Shown: positions 21,353-33,104 of the stretch, one piece after another
Numbering within the stretch: the first letter of the stretch is position 1
Layout: each line of letters starts with the position of its first letter
The notes under the pieces: generated by a model
What the model was told of the DNA's origin: nothing
Databases searched by the model: none
Seen by the model: only the letters and a program-made list of their open reading frames with translations
Program-made: the position numbers and the translations under genes
Source: Laetiporus sulphureus 93-53
Lineage: Eukaryota; Basidiomycota; Agaricomycetes; Polyporales; Laetiporaceae
NCBI RefSeq assembly: GCF_001632365.1
Contig: NW_024468525.1
Span: 552,951 to 616,950, forward strand
Direction of reading: 5' to 3'
DNA length: 64,000 nucleotides

Positions 21353-22129
21353 ATGTCCACCAAAACACCTGTTCTCGCCATTGCAGACCCGGAGGGTTCT
21401 CTATCGACATGTACGCCGTACCTCATGCCTTTTCACATCGCGTACTCGGGTCCAGCTCCTGTATCGACATACTTCCGAGTCAAACCCGCATCGACACCCA
21501 CGCATGGGAAACAGGCCAGTGCTGAAGTCCCAAAGACACAAGAAGACGAGTCATCGCAAGCCGTCACCCTCGCCGCCAATTCATCCTCCTCATCACAATC
21601 CACGCTCGTCGCCAGCTCGTCAAGCGCTTCGCTCGATGTCACTTTGCCTGCTGCACGTTCTCAGGATACGATTGTGGCAGGTGATCAGGCGATGACTGAC
21701 GTAGACGCGGAAGTTGAAGAACCGAAGAGATTCATCGCCGCGTTCCGGGGGCGGACTGTTCAGGGCTTGCAAGTGACCCTGCCCGTAGGCTACGGAGGAT
21801 TAGTTTTGCGCACGCCAGATGAAAAACCAAAGAATGACTCGCCCCAGGGGAGAACGGGAGAAAAGAAAAGGAAGGGTGGCATGCGATTGACCCGGCATTC
21901 AGCACGAGCGGTCATTGACGATGATGCCGAAGAGACGCTGGACGATCCAGACACCCCCGTGCGGAGGCTGCAGCCCACCGCGACATTCTCATCATTCGTG
22001 CTCTGGAATCAAGATATTCCGGTAGACGACGGCAGGGATGAGTATCTGCGATCATTGACGGAATGGACGAGACTCGCAGCGGAGGTGCGCGATTCCCTCG
22101 GCGAGTCATCACGTCCGAATTCGGACTGA
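21353..22129 (+). CDS. RNASEH2C: Ribonuclease H2 subunit C
   Basis: A non-catalytic subunit of the RNase H2 trimer, which removes ribonucleotides from DNA and resolves RNA:DNA hybrids in the nucleus. A single exon of 258 residues. It shows the subunit C pattern: 'LMPFHIAYSGPAPVSTYF' near the start (family 'LPCEVAVDGPAPVGRFF'), then 'FIAAFRGRTVQGLQVTLP' with 'GYGGLVLR', and after a charged insert 'ATFSSFVLWNQDIPVD' with 'LTEWTRLAAEV' at the end. A Ser-rich insert of about 60 residues between the first two blocks makes it longer than the human protein. It carries no catalytic residues, as expected. ATG 21353 is the first Met. Confidence 0.95.
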   Translation: MSTKTPVLAIADPEGSLSTCTPYLMPFHIAYSGPAPVSTYFRVKPASTPTHGKQASAEVPKTQEDESSQAVTLAANSSSSSQSTLVASSSSASLDVTLPAARSQDTIVAGDQAMTDVDAEVEEPKRFIAAFRGRTVQGLQVTLPVGYGGLVLRTPDEKPKNDSPQGRTGEKKRKGGMRLTRHSARAVIDDDAEETLDDPDTPVRRLQPTATFSSFVLWNQDIPVDDGRDEYLRSLTEWTRLAAEVRDSLGESSRPNSD

Positions 22130-22562
22130 CATTTTGACAAGATACACCGTTGCGAAGAGGACAGTTGATGGGCGTACGAGGTGCGAGGCACAAGCCCTCC
22201 CCAGGCGGGGAGTGTAGTCCGTTCCCGATGGTCAATCGGTGAAAGCAGTTCAGAGCCGTGTGCATCAATGCTTTTCGTCGTTGCGGAGCTTGGCTTTGAC
22301 GACGTGTACTTGTTGTGTGATGGTTTCGGACAGCCAAAACACGCTACTCTATGTTCGACCCTTTTCAATAAGTTTAAGTGCGCATTATACCTGCCTGCCT
22401 GCAGGGCTGCGCACAGGCGTACATGTTTGTCGCTGTGTCGCGGTTCCTGGAATCTGCACATCAATAAACTCTTGCCTATTGTGGCAAGTCTAGTGTTCAG
22501 CGCCGGCATCAAGCTTGGCGCTCATTAATCATTCGTCGGCAGACTGACGCCGGGCTCATGCG

Positions 22563-22570
22563 AGATAAAA
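22563..22570 (+). promoter_or_regulatory. TATA-like element before the surface-protein gene
   Basis: GATAAAAG, about 215 bp before the ATG at 22787, followed by a C/T-rich tract (about 22595-22645) typical of strongly expressed fungal genes. Confidence 0.45.
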
Positions 22571-22786
22571 GGCAGCCGGCGGCGCGTGCATACACCCTCC
22601 TTCCTCCCCCCGAGACAGGACCATCCACTCCTTGACAAAGTCACTCCTTATTCGCCTCTGGTATCTGGGTCCCGTTTTCCAATACCCTGTGAGTTATTGA
22701 GCTCGATCTCGCAGTGATCATTCGTTCCTCACGCCGTCTTTGTAAAGTCTGAACTCTGTACAATCGCATCCGAAAAAAATTGTACG

Positions 22787-23980
22787 ATGTTTGTATCAGC
22801 CGTCTCTGCTGCAATTCTTGCTATCGCAGCGCTTGTGCGCGCCGATCCGGACCCGACAACGCCCAGCCCCGGTGCCGTATACGATGAAGGCTCTACGTGC
22901 GACGTCGCTTGGATTGCAGATACTTCTGGTGTATGGAAGACCATGAACATCGAGCTCATGACCGGTAACAACTATCAGATGCAGTTGCTCACGAGTACGT
23001 CTCTTTTTGAGTCCTTTATTGATGATCTCACAAACATTCTGTATTTTGAATTGTAGCCATAGCCACCGTGGATGGGACTGACGCCAGTAAAGCCTCATAC
23101 AGTTACCCTTGCCCTGATGTACGTTTCTCCGTACCGCAGGTCGTTTCTCTTCGTTGATTCGAGCTGACATCACACTCTACAGGTTGACCCGAATTCTGCG
23201 ATCTACTTCTATCAGTTTACCTCGCCCGATTCCGCTAATGTCTACTGGACGGGCCGCTTCGCCATCGCGACTGCCGACGGCTCAACGACGCCGCCAACCG
23301 AGAGCACCGTGTATAACGGCGAAACCGTCTACTGGGGCAATGGCGCGCTTGTCGGCTCGTCCGGCACGGGCACCGCCGCGTCGTCAGGCGAGAGTTCTGT
23401 TGCCCCCACCGAGACGGCAACAGCGACGCCAACAGACAGCACCACCTTGTCAACTGTCGTCTCTACGCCTACGAGTATCTCACCGGATTCAGCGACTTCA
23501 TCTGCAAGCTCGACTGTCATCGCGTCGCCGACGTCCGCCACAGAATCCGCGTCGCCGACGTCCGCCACAGAATCCGCGTCGCTGACATCCGCCACAGACT
23601 CCGCGTCGCCGACATCCGCCACAGATTCCGCGTCTTCGTCTGGGCTTGGTATCACCGAGGTCGTGCAGGTTACTTCGTCTGCTACTACTTCGTCTGCTAC
23701 TTCCACCGGGTCTGCGTCGACTATTTCCTCCGATAACGCGTCGAACACTTCTGCGAGCCAAACCCCTGCGACCTCATCTGGGATGTCTTCGGTCTCTCGT
23801 GCGAGCACGGCTGCTCCTGCGACAACCTCTGACGCAAGCAGCGGGACCTCCTCTGCCAACGGGGCGAATTCTTCGTCTGGAAGCAACTCGACTAGCGGTG
23901 CACTGAAAGTGCACGGCCAAGTCCTTCAGGCATCCATCGCGCTCGGCATCGCAGCAGTCACCTTCTTTGTAGCCATGTAA
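22787..23980 (+). CDS. Ser/Thr-rich GPI-anchored surface protein with Kre9/KNH-like domain
   Basis: A predicted cell-wall or plasma-membrane protein. ATG 22787 opens a signal peptide (MFVSAVSAAILAIAALVRA) with cleavage near 'RAD'. A KNH-type beta domain follows ('PDPTTPSPGAVYDEGSTCD', 'IELMTGNNYQMQLL', 'YFYQFTSPDSANVYWTGRF'), typical of the Ser-Thr-rich GPI-anchored family. Two introns (about 22995-23056 and 23121-23182) keep the frame. Residues after about 150 are almost all Ser/Thr/Ala/Pro, including 27-nt tandem repeats, and should be heavily O-mannosylated. The C-terminus is a small-residue GPI site ('NSSSGSNSTSGA') plus a hydrophobic tail ('ASIALGIAAVTFFVAM'). The role is probably wall structure or surface shielding; no enzyme motif is seen. 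Confidence 0.9.
23522..23629 (+). repeat. 27-nt coding tandem repeats (about 4 units)
   Basis: Four consecutive units encode ASPTSATES, ASPTSATES, ASLTSATDS and ASPTSATDS. The first two units are identical in DNA, which points to recent repeat expansion. Confidence 0.85.
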
Positions 23981-25395
23981 CCGCTGCCATCTCCTCTTCC
24001 ACCTCTTGTCTCTGCCGCTGGCCCGAAAATCCCTTCCGGGCTGTCCTGTCTCTACTGTGAAAACCAGCACGGCCATCTCTTTCGCCCGTATATAGTGTAC
24101 ACGCCACATATTGTGCTTTAGTTGCTCTGACCGTAGACGCTGACCCAGACGTGATGTAATGTACTGACTTACTTATTGTTGCACTTTGGCCCGACCGCTT
24201 GTTTGTACGAACCTCGTACGGTCGTGTTGTTTCGGTAATACAAGTAGTGAGTTAGAAGTAAATAAACCGACCAACATCATGATACCCCCACACACCGAGT
24301 CCGCTACGAATTTTCATTTAATAGTTGCGCGTTTGTGACGCGATCGTCCCTGTCTGCCCATCCAGGAAGCTGATATCCTGTTGAGCGTTTTTCACAACGA
24401 ACGCGTTTCCTTTCACTTTCATACGCAAACTTGTCAGTTCTGAAACAAAGGGAAGTGTTTGCAGGTCATGGCACCCAACAACTGCGTCATATGCCCCGAA
24501 ATCCTCTTGGTCTCTTTAAAGTCTGCATCTCGCCGTGGCCCTCATCATGACTGCATAGCCATCAGAGAAGACGGATCATCCGTTGCACCTGGACACACCC
24601 AATGCCTGATCATTTGAACCGCTCAATTGCCTGCAAACACGATTCCCACGTACCTCCTTGTGCCCGCGAGCTAGGCCCAGGACCGCCGACATCGTAGCGC
24701 GCGCCTACTTCGACGGGCGGTCTCCGAGTGAGGAAGTCGCTGGAAAACGTCCATCGAGAGTTTATCTGAAGTCACTCCGGATGCCCGTGCCCGCCGACGG
24801 ATGTTGAAATACGGTCGGGTCTTGGAAGGTGATGTTCATCTGATTACCGCCCGGCGACGAGTGCTGCGACAGTTCTGACGTTATGTCCATGCGACAATAG
24901 TGCGGATAGTCAGTGTAAAGCAGAATGTGATGGCAGAGGACGTCAGGAAGTCCATGCTGATGTGCACGGTTGTTATATGCGGTTCAGTGGGGGAGACATG
25001 GTATCAACGCCACCGACGCGCCGACGCGTTGGGTCACGTGCGAGCGAATTTAGACGCGCGTGACTTGACGCCTTCATCCTCGTCGCCGAGGGCCGAGCCG
25101 CAAGCTCCTGGCTGTCTGCGGTATGCTCATCATGATGGCTTGTTATGCAAAGTAGTGAGATCTCGCTCTCTATCATCAAGATTTCTGGGCGAATCTCACC
25201 GAAGAGCCGAATGTGATTCTCGAAATATTCCGACAGCGATGCAATGGAACTCATTGATTAGCCTACAGACATACGGTATCGTTGCGTACATGAAGCATTT
25301 TGCGCGAGATCCTAACCTAAGATACAACAAGTTTTGGTTCTGCCTGGACTTTGTCACACGGGTCATAACGAAGGTGAGATTTGATACTCCATTCT
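23981..25395. other. Intergenic, no gene seen
   Basis: 1.4 kb between the 3' ends of the surface-protein gene (+) and the 25.4-26.9 kb gene (-). A 176-codon forward ORF (24900-25430) overlaps the end of the reverse gene, lacks family motifs and starts at GTG. I do not call it. Confidence 0.5.
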
Positions 25396-26874
25396 CTAGA
25401 TATCTGATTTCCTGCCTCCCATGGCTCTGAAGAAGCCGCGCACGTTCATTTTCGACGGTGATTTACCACTGTCGTTATGAGCGACTTTCCTTGCCGCCAT
25501 TGAGCGGGTGTCAGACCGTGATGAAACGCGTGGCGGTTCTGATGGGCGCTGATGTGAGTGATGGTGGGGAGGCAGAGGGACGAGCGCAGGCGCAGGCTCG
25601 AATGAACTCTCGAGGAAGTCTTTCCGCATATCGTCCAGCGGGTTTGTCGGGCACTTCGACGCAGAGCTGGGAGTTGCTCGCCGACGGTCCTTGTTCAGTG
25701 CAGAGGCAGGTTCGTCGGGCACGGGGAATATGTCAAGCAGGAACTCGGGCTTGCGGAGATGCGGTGCTGGTCGGCGGTGTCGTGTTGGTAGTGCAAGCGC
25801 CGACATTCCTGGTCTTCGCATTGCGGAGCCGCTCCCGAACACAGCAACGTCGTCTCGCGCGTCCGCATCGTCCTGCATGGCATACCGCGGGTCGAGGTCC
25901 GAGTCATCGCTCGACACGCTCCATCTCCTCTCATCTCGGCCAATGCGCGACGCGCCGGAAGCAGAGCCGAAGCGGACCCAGCCCCCATCGACGTCGCCGT
26001 CGCACTCGTCATCCGCGCCCAACAGATGCGCATACTCCCACTCCTCGTCTTGGTCGCGCCAGACGCCCCCTTGACCATCCCTCCAAGCATCACCGACACC
26101 GACGAGAACGCCGTTCACCATCTGTGCGCCACCGGCGCGCGCCTGGGCTTCTGCGAAGCGTCTAATGTGATCGTCCATCTTGCCTCCATCGGCGAGCTGC
26201 GCGAGCGCGAGCTCCGTGGCGAATGTCGGCGGGCAGTATTTGGCATACTGCGATTTCTTGCTCTTGCTCACGGTGTCCTTCGATTGGGCGCGAGTAGTCG
26301 CGGGCACCTTCGGAATGGATTTCTTCACGAGGGGAACAGGAGCGGGCATGTTGGTGGAATTCGAGCTGGAACGGGTAGATTTCAATGCAGAGAGCGAGCG
26401 GAAGTGCTTGAGACCGCGTCGAGCTGGCTTTTTAGGAGCTTGCGATGCAGGGGTAGATGGATATGCGGCAGAAAAAGGTGTATAGGGGACGGCCACGAAG
26501 ACAGAAGCGTATCCGACTGTGGTGAGATCGTGCTTGAAGTCCTTCGCGGATGGGGTGATACAACTCGCAGATGACCTTTCTAATGAAGTAACTGACGGGC
26601 GGTGCGTGTTGGATATCTGAGATTTCTGTTTTGGCGTGGGCGGTGCTGGAGATCCCGGTTGGACGTTGGCTATCCAGGCAGTGATGGCCGATGTGGTTGG
26701 CGATCGAGAACTACCTGATATGGGCTTGTTCGAGCTAGAGGAAGCCTCGGCAGGTGTAGCAGGAAGAGGCTTTGTGGGGCGTTTCTTCTGCGGTGGTGGG
26801 TGTAGCAGGAAAGAATACTTCGGTGCTGATTGTGTCGTTTCTGTAGCAGGAAATTCGGCAAGGGCAACGGACAT
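25396..26874 (-). CDS. Lineage-specific low-complexity protein
   Basis: A single open exon of about 490 residues from ATG 26874 (MSVALAEFPATETTQS). The frame is open further up, to about 26919, but without ATG. Function not recognised. Most of it is Ser/Pro/basic-rich and disordered, with one denser block near the middle ('KSKKSQYAKYCPPTFATEL', 'ALAQLADGGKMDDHIRRF', 'VNGVLVGVGDAWRDGQGGV', 'WRDQDEEWEYAHLLG') that looks like the conserved core. The acidic/aromatic 'WRDQDEEWEYAHLL' stretch is distinctive. The C-terminus is basic ('SPSKMNVRGFFRAMGGRK'). A decayed copy of this gene with its upstream DNA lies inverted at about 62.05-63.3 kb, where the same core is the best-kept part. No signal peptide or membrane segment. 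Confidence 0.75.
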   Translation of the reverse strand: MSVALAEFPATETTQSAPKYSFLLHPPPQKKRPTKPLPATPAEASSSSNKPISGSSRSPTTSAITAWIANVQPGSPAPPTPKQKSQISNTHRPSVTSLERSSASCITPSAKDFKHDLTTVGYASVFVAVPYTPFSAAYPSTPASQAPKKPARRGLKHFRSLSALKSTRSSSNSTNMPAPVPLVKKSIPKVPATTRAQSKDTVSKSKKSQYAKYCPPTFATELALAQLADGGKMDDHIRRFAEAQARAGGAQMVNGVLVGVGDAWRDGQGGVWRDQDEEWEYAHLLGADDECDGDVDGGWVRFGSASGASRIGRDERRWSVSSDDSDLDPRYAMQDDADARDDVAVFGSGSAMRRPGMSALALPTRHRRPAPHLRKPEFLLDIFPVPDEPASALNKDRRRATPSSASKCPTNPLDDMRKDFLESSFEPAPALVPLPPHHHSHQRPSEPPRVSSRSDTRSMAARKVAHNDSGKSPSKMNVRGFFRAMGGRKSDI

Positions 26875-29800
26875 AGAATTGGGTAGGTGGGTTGGCGTCT
26901 CGAACCAAACTGCTGCCACAACTTCGATCAGTCAAAGCGTCATCAGACAGTTGAGGCGGTGAGTACTCACATGGATTGTGGCTGAACTCTACCACACGGA
27001 TAATCTCAAACGTGTTTCAGGTACGATGATGCCACAAAATGCAAGGTACGCTCGTTCGTTTATTTCACCGGACAGATATTGCAGGCTGAGGGGGGAAGGG
27101 GGACGTTGGCCTTAACAGATGATCGAGAAGCTGCAAACCAGTGGTACTTACACGAACGTGGCCAAGGATAGCTGCAGTTGAACAAAGTACGATCTCTGAC
27201 AAGGCTCCTCTTGTACCGAGTGCGGGACAAAAGCGGGCCACCACGACAATGAACAATAACCATCGTTGGACGAGCACTATAAATGCCTTGCGAGCGCCCC
27301 GCCCCATACGCGCTGCTGGACGAACACAATCAGCCATAATACCGTCGACCGGAACCCTGGGTAGCGCGAAATGTGGCTTCGCTCGCGTTAATAGTGCTCG
27401 CTGAGCTCTGGTTATTGTTTCCGTCTGACATTTAGCAAGCAGTTCCCGGGTCCACCTTGCGAATACAAGGCCTTCCTTTCTCGGAGGAGGCTCACGTGGC
27501 ATAGACGCTCGACAAGACAATAAGCAATGCTGCGCGTCAATGTCGCGTGCCCGCTGCAATGACAATAAAGCCTGCTATCGCTGACTTCTTTGCCTGGCTC
27601 ACTCGTGCCTCCGTCTCCTTCTAGCGGCACTAGCATCGCAGAGCCTACCCACGCAATTGTTGACGTCCTCACCTCGACTCTCTCTAGCCGCAAATCCTCC
27701 GTCTCGAAGCTGCTATCGCTGTGTCTGCGCCTGGTCATGCCACCTCTCCGCCATCTTGATCAACGACAGCCGAAAAGCTCAATTGTGCTGTGGCGACGCC
27801 TCATTGTCGGTGATCTTACTGCTCGTGTCCCGGTGGTCACCGTGATAATGCCGTGTCGACGTACTGATGTCACTGTCGTTGACAGCCCTCGGTTGCCACG
27901 CTTGCGTCTGTACTACCATGTCAAGTTGCAATCCCGCACTGTATGTTCTGTTGTCGACATCCTATTGCATGATGGTGGTTCTGGATTTCGACTTTTCTCT
28001 TCACCAATAGTTATGCCTAGCATGCTCTTAGGAATCCGGCTCCTGACATGCTAAAGCTATTGCACAATTGTCGGAATGATTGGAACACTCATTTGTTCTC
28101 TGTGCAGGTCTTCCCTCGCTTCACGGTGCTTTTGGATCACAACCGTCGATGGTTACTGCAGGCGTACCGATACGTTATACCCGAACTTCTAAATTCAACT
28201 GTCAGTGGCTGTGTAGCATGACTGCATGGTTTTCTCAGCTTGCGTAATCCTGATACACTCCTGCTTTCGTCTCTCGTCGGTCATTCAGCAGACTCGGACA
28301 CTCTTTCCGTACAGGTATGATCAACGGGAGTGATTGAAACGTCTATGCGCTCATGATCGCTTCCGATCCATACGCGTGGCTAATGCGTGCTCGCGATGCT
28401 GTGAACTATTCCAAAACTCTATCTGACCGGCGGCAGCTCAACAACTCTTTGATATTCTAGTGCGCTTTAGTTGGCTCTCCGGTCCGCGATAAGCGGAGCA
28501 ACTGACTTTTGGGTTCCGTAGATTCTTCGGAGAACAGTTGAACGTGTTAACGTGACACATCTGTGGTTGCGTGGATTTCATTGTGCTATAATATGCTCGT
28601 CAATGCCGTTGATCTACGCAGCTCCTTTCGATGACGCCGTTCGTTGGCCTGTAGACCTAATCAGATAAAACGGGATCTAAGCGCGATATTCAGTGAGGCA
28701 CACTTCAGGGTGGGGCTTCTATGATGCAATGCAATATCTGCGTGTACCTGAAGTCTCATCGGAAGGTATAGCACAATTCTAGGTCATCATGCAGCCAGCG
28801 GCGGGCAAAGATGGATGGCCTCCCCAGTACCGATGTCCTGGAGAGGTCGCTGATCATGAATCCCTGTCTACTTCATCTAAGTACAACGCCGGAAATTTTG
28901 TTGGGCTTATGCGGAGCATCACGCAACAATTCTGCGAAGATCATTCACGCTAAGAGTCATGCGGCGGCGGCGAATTTGTTTAAGGGTGGCAGTGGATCTT
29001 GAGATGACACAGAGGTGAGTAACGTTTCTCGCCACTTTTGTTCCCTACCAAGCGAACTAACTCGTTATAAGCTCTGATGTCATCTCAATGCCTAAATACG
29101 TTGCAGTGTATGATAAATGTCATCGATTACTGCCGAGCATACAAGCTATTGCAACCGTGGCGATTATGGCAGGTCCGTGATGTCGGTTTCTCGATGCTAC
29201 CACATTGATGGGGAAAGGAATCTTATGGATATCTTTTGTCCACTGACTGCAAATAGCGCCTATTCTCAAGACGACCAACAGTAAATGAAGTGACCTGCGC
29301 GAGCTGAGGAGCGCGCCGCGATTGTGCATTAGAACCCAGACAACGGGAGTGTAACCTCAGCGAATCACGAGGGAGGTTGGCCTGTTCCCTTCGGCGGCCG
29401 GCTATGGTGGAGTTAAATGAAACCCACATGTGTTCTGTTCCCCCAGGAGGCTAGCACCTAGCGCCCCTCATGTCATCGATGGCTCACGACAGGCTTTCTC
29501 CATGAGTGCGGAGCTGACGAGAGGGTGAGTAAGTTGAACGAAATCGCTCTTCATTTTGGTTCTCTGAAGCTGAGAATGAAGTTATCAGGACATCAGCATC
29601 TATTCAAGGAATGCGAAGACATACCTTCAGTATGACCTTCAGGGGTTCCTCGCTCTGGGGAATGCCCCATGCCCTTTTTCCTCCTTCAGAGCAATGTGGG
29701 GGATCTCTCGTTTATGTAAAACGTACATCATACCGCTCGACGTAGTCGCACGCTCATAGAAAGTTCCAGGCCGGTCCTCGGCGGAATGCCGAGCTCACGA

Positions 29801-31672
29801 ACGCAGGATCCCGTGGCCGTGCTCCAAGGTAGTCGCCGAAAACAGGAAACGAGAACAGGCCTGATCGTTCATTGGCCGTATCCTGCGAAAGGAGCTGGAC
29901 GCGACCAACCCACCCGCCGGAAAAGTCTTTCTCTCCCGATTTGACGAGGATTTTCACGTCTTTCAACTTCATCCTCTTCGCCGGCGATGGCTGGAGCAGA
30001 GCACGGGAAAGAGAATATCAAGCGATAACCGTCCAGTGCCGTTTAGACATGGTGAGCACCACAGCGAGCACGTTGGTCACTTGTGGGTATCGCAGACGAG
30101 TCGGCCCTTTCCATCATGTTATGGTGAATGCATATATGTTCGATTTTTAGAATATTATATCCACAGCTCAGAAGACCGACGGTTCGACATGCTGTCTCTG
30201 GCTTTCTAGGCAACGCAACCGCTGTCGACATCACCTTTTTGAACAATCCCTTCCGAACACCAGTGATGCTTCTTTGAAGGCAACGTGAAGCGAGAAGCCT
30301 CGCTTGCGAAGAATCTCACTACGAGGGACGGACCAGCCTGCGAACGTTGATAGGAGTTAAGCAGCGTGAACCGGGCTCCCTTCGAATATGAAAACCTCAA
30401 GCGCGGGCTCTCACCGCAGGGATTGCTGCGAGAATGGTGAGAATTGAGAAGCCCGAGAAGGTATCATAGCTGGCTGCTTCCTTTTCCATCGGGTTTTTAA
30501 CTTTTTGTAACGTAATCGTATGCTTGACATGCATACTTTGGAGGCCTTCATCTCACGCAATGGGGTTATTCATATGCTGAGTTCCGATGTCAACCGTTCA
30601 CATCGTGTTGACGACATCAACCGATAGCACGATTCTCATATCCTATGAGAAGGGCTTGGCTTCGTGGCCAATTAATTATGCTAAGATGAGAGATATTTTA
30701 GATATCGAATGCCTCCTCGCTATTCATGGGTGCACAACAAATCGGTCCCGATAGTCAGGTCCGCTTGCTAGATAGGAGTTCCAAGTTGTCATTGCGTCTT
30801 CTGCTTGTACGGCTCAAGCACGTTCACCGGTGATTGTTCTTACTAGATCTTAGTAGTGCATATGATCTCGACTTCGAGCCTTTTCGTTCCTACGTTAGTA
30901 AGTAGGGCCACTCGATCTAGGGCTTCCTTCTCAGTCACATGCCAGTAAGATGCCACCTGTCGGCTTCCGTAGCACGCATGATACTAGCAGCATGTCTGAA
31001 CTCATACCTTCCGATGTTCGTGCTACAGTACTGAGATAGCAGGCAAGTGAGGCTAGTCACCGAGAGGCACGTGCTTTGCGCATGTGAGAAATCATGTAGC
31101 TAGAATGAAAAGGCTGTCACCACACTGCTATCAGAATGGATTGATAAGAACGTCTGAAGAATGGTAGTTATGTAGGTCTGAATTCTGAACATCGGCACTT
31201 TCCCATCGTGCTGAAAGGGTCGTATCTGGTAAGTATGGTAGTACCCATGCAATGCCTCATGCTCTGAGTCCGAGCGAGTTTATCATTATAATGCTCAGCC
31301 GAATCGTGTTTAGGACGGGTTCCTTTAATTTGTATGCCTAACCTAGCTAAGAAAATAACCACGTGACCGCGTTTGCGACGTGTTCTCCGATCATTGGTCG
31401 CACTAGCCCTTGCTGTTGCTCGTGGATTATGTCGAACGAAACAAAACGTCAAGAGTGATCTTTTACGAGAAAGGCATAGTTGGCGAATCAAGTTGAATTG
31501 AATTAACGGTGCAGTCTTTGCATAGTGAATCGTGGTGATAGCCAGCTGGAGAGTTGCGGGCGGGCAGACACGTCAGCGTGACATTTGACGCGGCGATCTG
31601 CAAACAACTTTGTCCTTGAACGTTGAACGTTGAACTCTGAACTTTTCTACCACTGCATCAACACCAATCACC
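26875..31672. other. 4.8-kb gene-poor stretch
   Basis: No ORF here resembles a protein family and no chain of exons could be built. The first part (about 26945-27400) is duplicated inverted at about 62050-62400. The rest (27.4-31.6 kb) is stop-rich, with the longest ORF only 154 codons (27590-28054, low similarity to anything known to me). No terminal repeats, tRNA or intact transposase was found. It may hold decayed mobile DNA or non-coding RNA. The last part must contain the promoter of the PDI-like gene. Confidence 0.45.
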
Positions 31673-33104
31673 ATGTACTGGACAGTATTGCCATCTGTGC
31701 TTCTGCCCCTCATTCTAGCCGTATCACCTCCACTGGTAACTGCTGCGTTGTTCCCTACAAATACGCAGGTGAAGATGCTGGACGCGCTGGGTTTCAGGAA
31801 ATCCATGAAGCAGAATGTACGTAAGCTGCTGGAATATTCATCTCTTTGGTTATAGTACTTCGTGGTTACTCAACATCCTTGGTTGTGGAGTATATCGTGT
31901 ACTGACTCGAGTCACTCGATTTCCAGTCAACTTCCGTAGTTGCTTTCGTAGCGCCGTGGTGCGGGGTATGTATGGTCTCTTTTGTTGAAATATTTCGTAA
32001 CGTTAATTTGGCCGTACATTGGCAGCATTGTCAGAGGATGGCACCCGAGTACAGCAAGGCCGCCGAAGCACTCTCACCCATGGTTCCTCTTTATGCTGTA
32101 GATTGCGATCAAGATGCGAATAAACGGCTCTGTTCGGAACAGGGTGTGCAAGGGTTCCCCACAGTCAAGGTCCGGTGGATCTCACATCGCACGTTAGGAA
32201 TATGCTCATGTCTCCACCAGCTGTATCCTCGTGGTGGGAAGTCCCAACCAATCAGCTTTGACAGCGGGAGCCGCACAGCCAACAACTTCTTCTATTGGGC
32301 TTCCCGGAATATTCCACATGGTGTGAAAAGACTTGAGAAAGTGGCAGATATTGCGGATTGGTCCAACAAAGTCAGTTGACTCTACCACTTTGCTTGTATG
32401 CATCATCGAGATGATATTTTCCTATCCACCAAGAATGTCGCAAAACCTCGCGCCCTCCTTTTGACGTCGAACAAGGACATCCCTCTCATGTGGAAGGCCT
32501 TGGGAAACAAATACAAGGATTCGATCACTTTCGCTATTCTATACGACAAAAGTGGAAAGGGCGCGGTGAAACTAGGTGCAGAGGAAACCGCGGATAAGGG
32601 ATCCAAGGTTCTCATATACCCTGCAGGGTCACCGCATTTTGCCCGGTTCGAAGGTCACTGTCGTGCTCACACTCTATATGATCTGATAACTAATCATTCC
32701 ATATAGGCAGTCAGAAATACAAACCACTTGACAAGTACCTCAAAGATGTTGTGGATGGTACAGCTGTCTTCCCTGAAGATCAATCGAAAGACGGAACTCG
32801 GTCAATGTCAGTGCCTTCGACGCCAGAAGGCCAAGAAGTCCTCCGTGCCGCGGGAGCGTCGGCGAGAGATGAAGCCACAGAAAGCTCCCCTGTATCCCCG
32901 AATTCTCCCGTTCCCAACTCCGACACCGAACCGAGCGATAAATTGGAATCTCCCACAGCGTCACCTGAAGATTCTACCATTGTGAGCTTGAACGACATAG
33001 ACGGAATATACGAAGCGAAGCTAGTATCTGCATCGGCGGAAAAAGCTGGTGGAGAATCGGGGAAGAGGAGTGAGGAGGGCAATCATGCCAAGGATGAGCT
33101 GTAG
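31673..33104 (+). CDS. PDI-like ER thioredoxin protein with KDEL tail
   Basis: An ER lumen protein for disulfide formation or isomerisation. ATG 31673 gives a hydrophobic signal peptide ('VLPSVLLPLILAVSPPLVT'), then 'ALFPTNTQVKMLDALGF', a thioredoxin domain with 'VVAFVAPWCGHC' (active site CGHC, split by an intron at about 31969-32025), and 'VPLYAVDCDQDANKRLC' with 'GVQGFPTVK' (cis-Pro loop). A second thioredoxin-like region without CxxC follows ('NVAKPRALLLTSNKDIPLM'). The tail is acidic and Ser/Pro-rich and ends in KDEL at the stop 33104. Layout matches fungal Mpd1/P5-type PDIs with one active domain. The exon at about 32438 joins by a weaker acceptor (CCACCAAG), so that border is less sure. 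Confidence 0.92.

Noticed and set aside
23522..23629. Regular 27-nt repeats considered as a CRISPR-like array
   Set aside because: The units are contiguous without spacers, in a coding frame, and the genome is eukaryotic.
24900..25430. 176-codon forward ORF
   Set aside because: Starts at GTG, overlaps the 3' end of the reverse gene and shows no domain, signal or conserved block.
30175..30200. GGTTCGA word resembling a tRNA B box
   Set aside because: No A box or cloverleaf could be drawn around it; no tRNA is called in this window.
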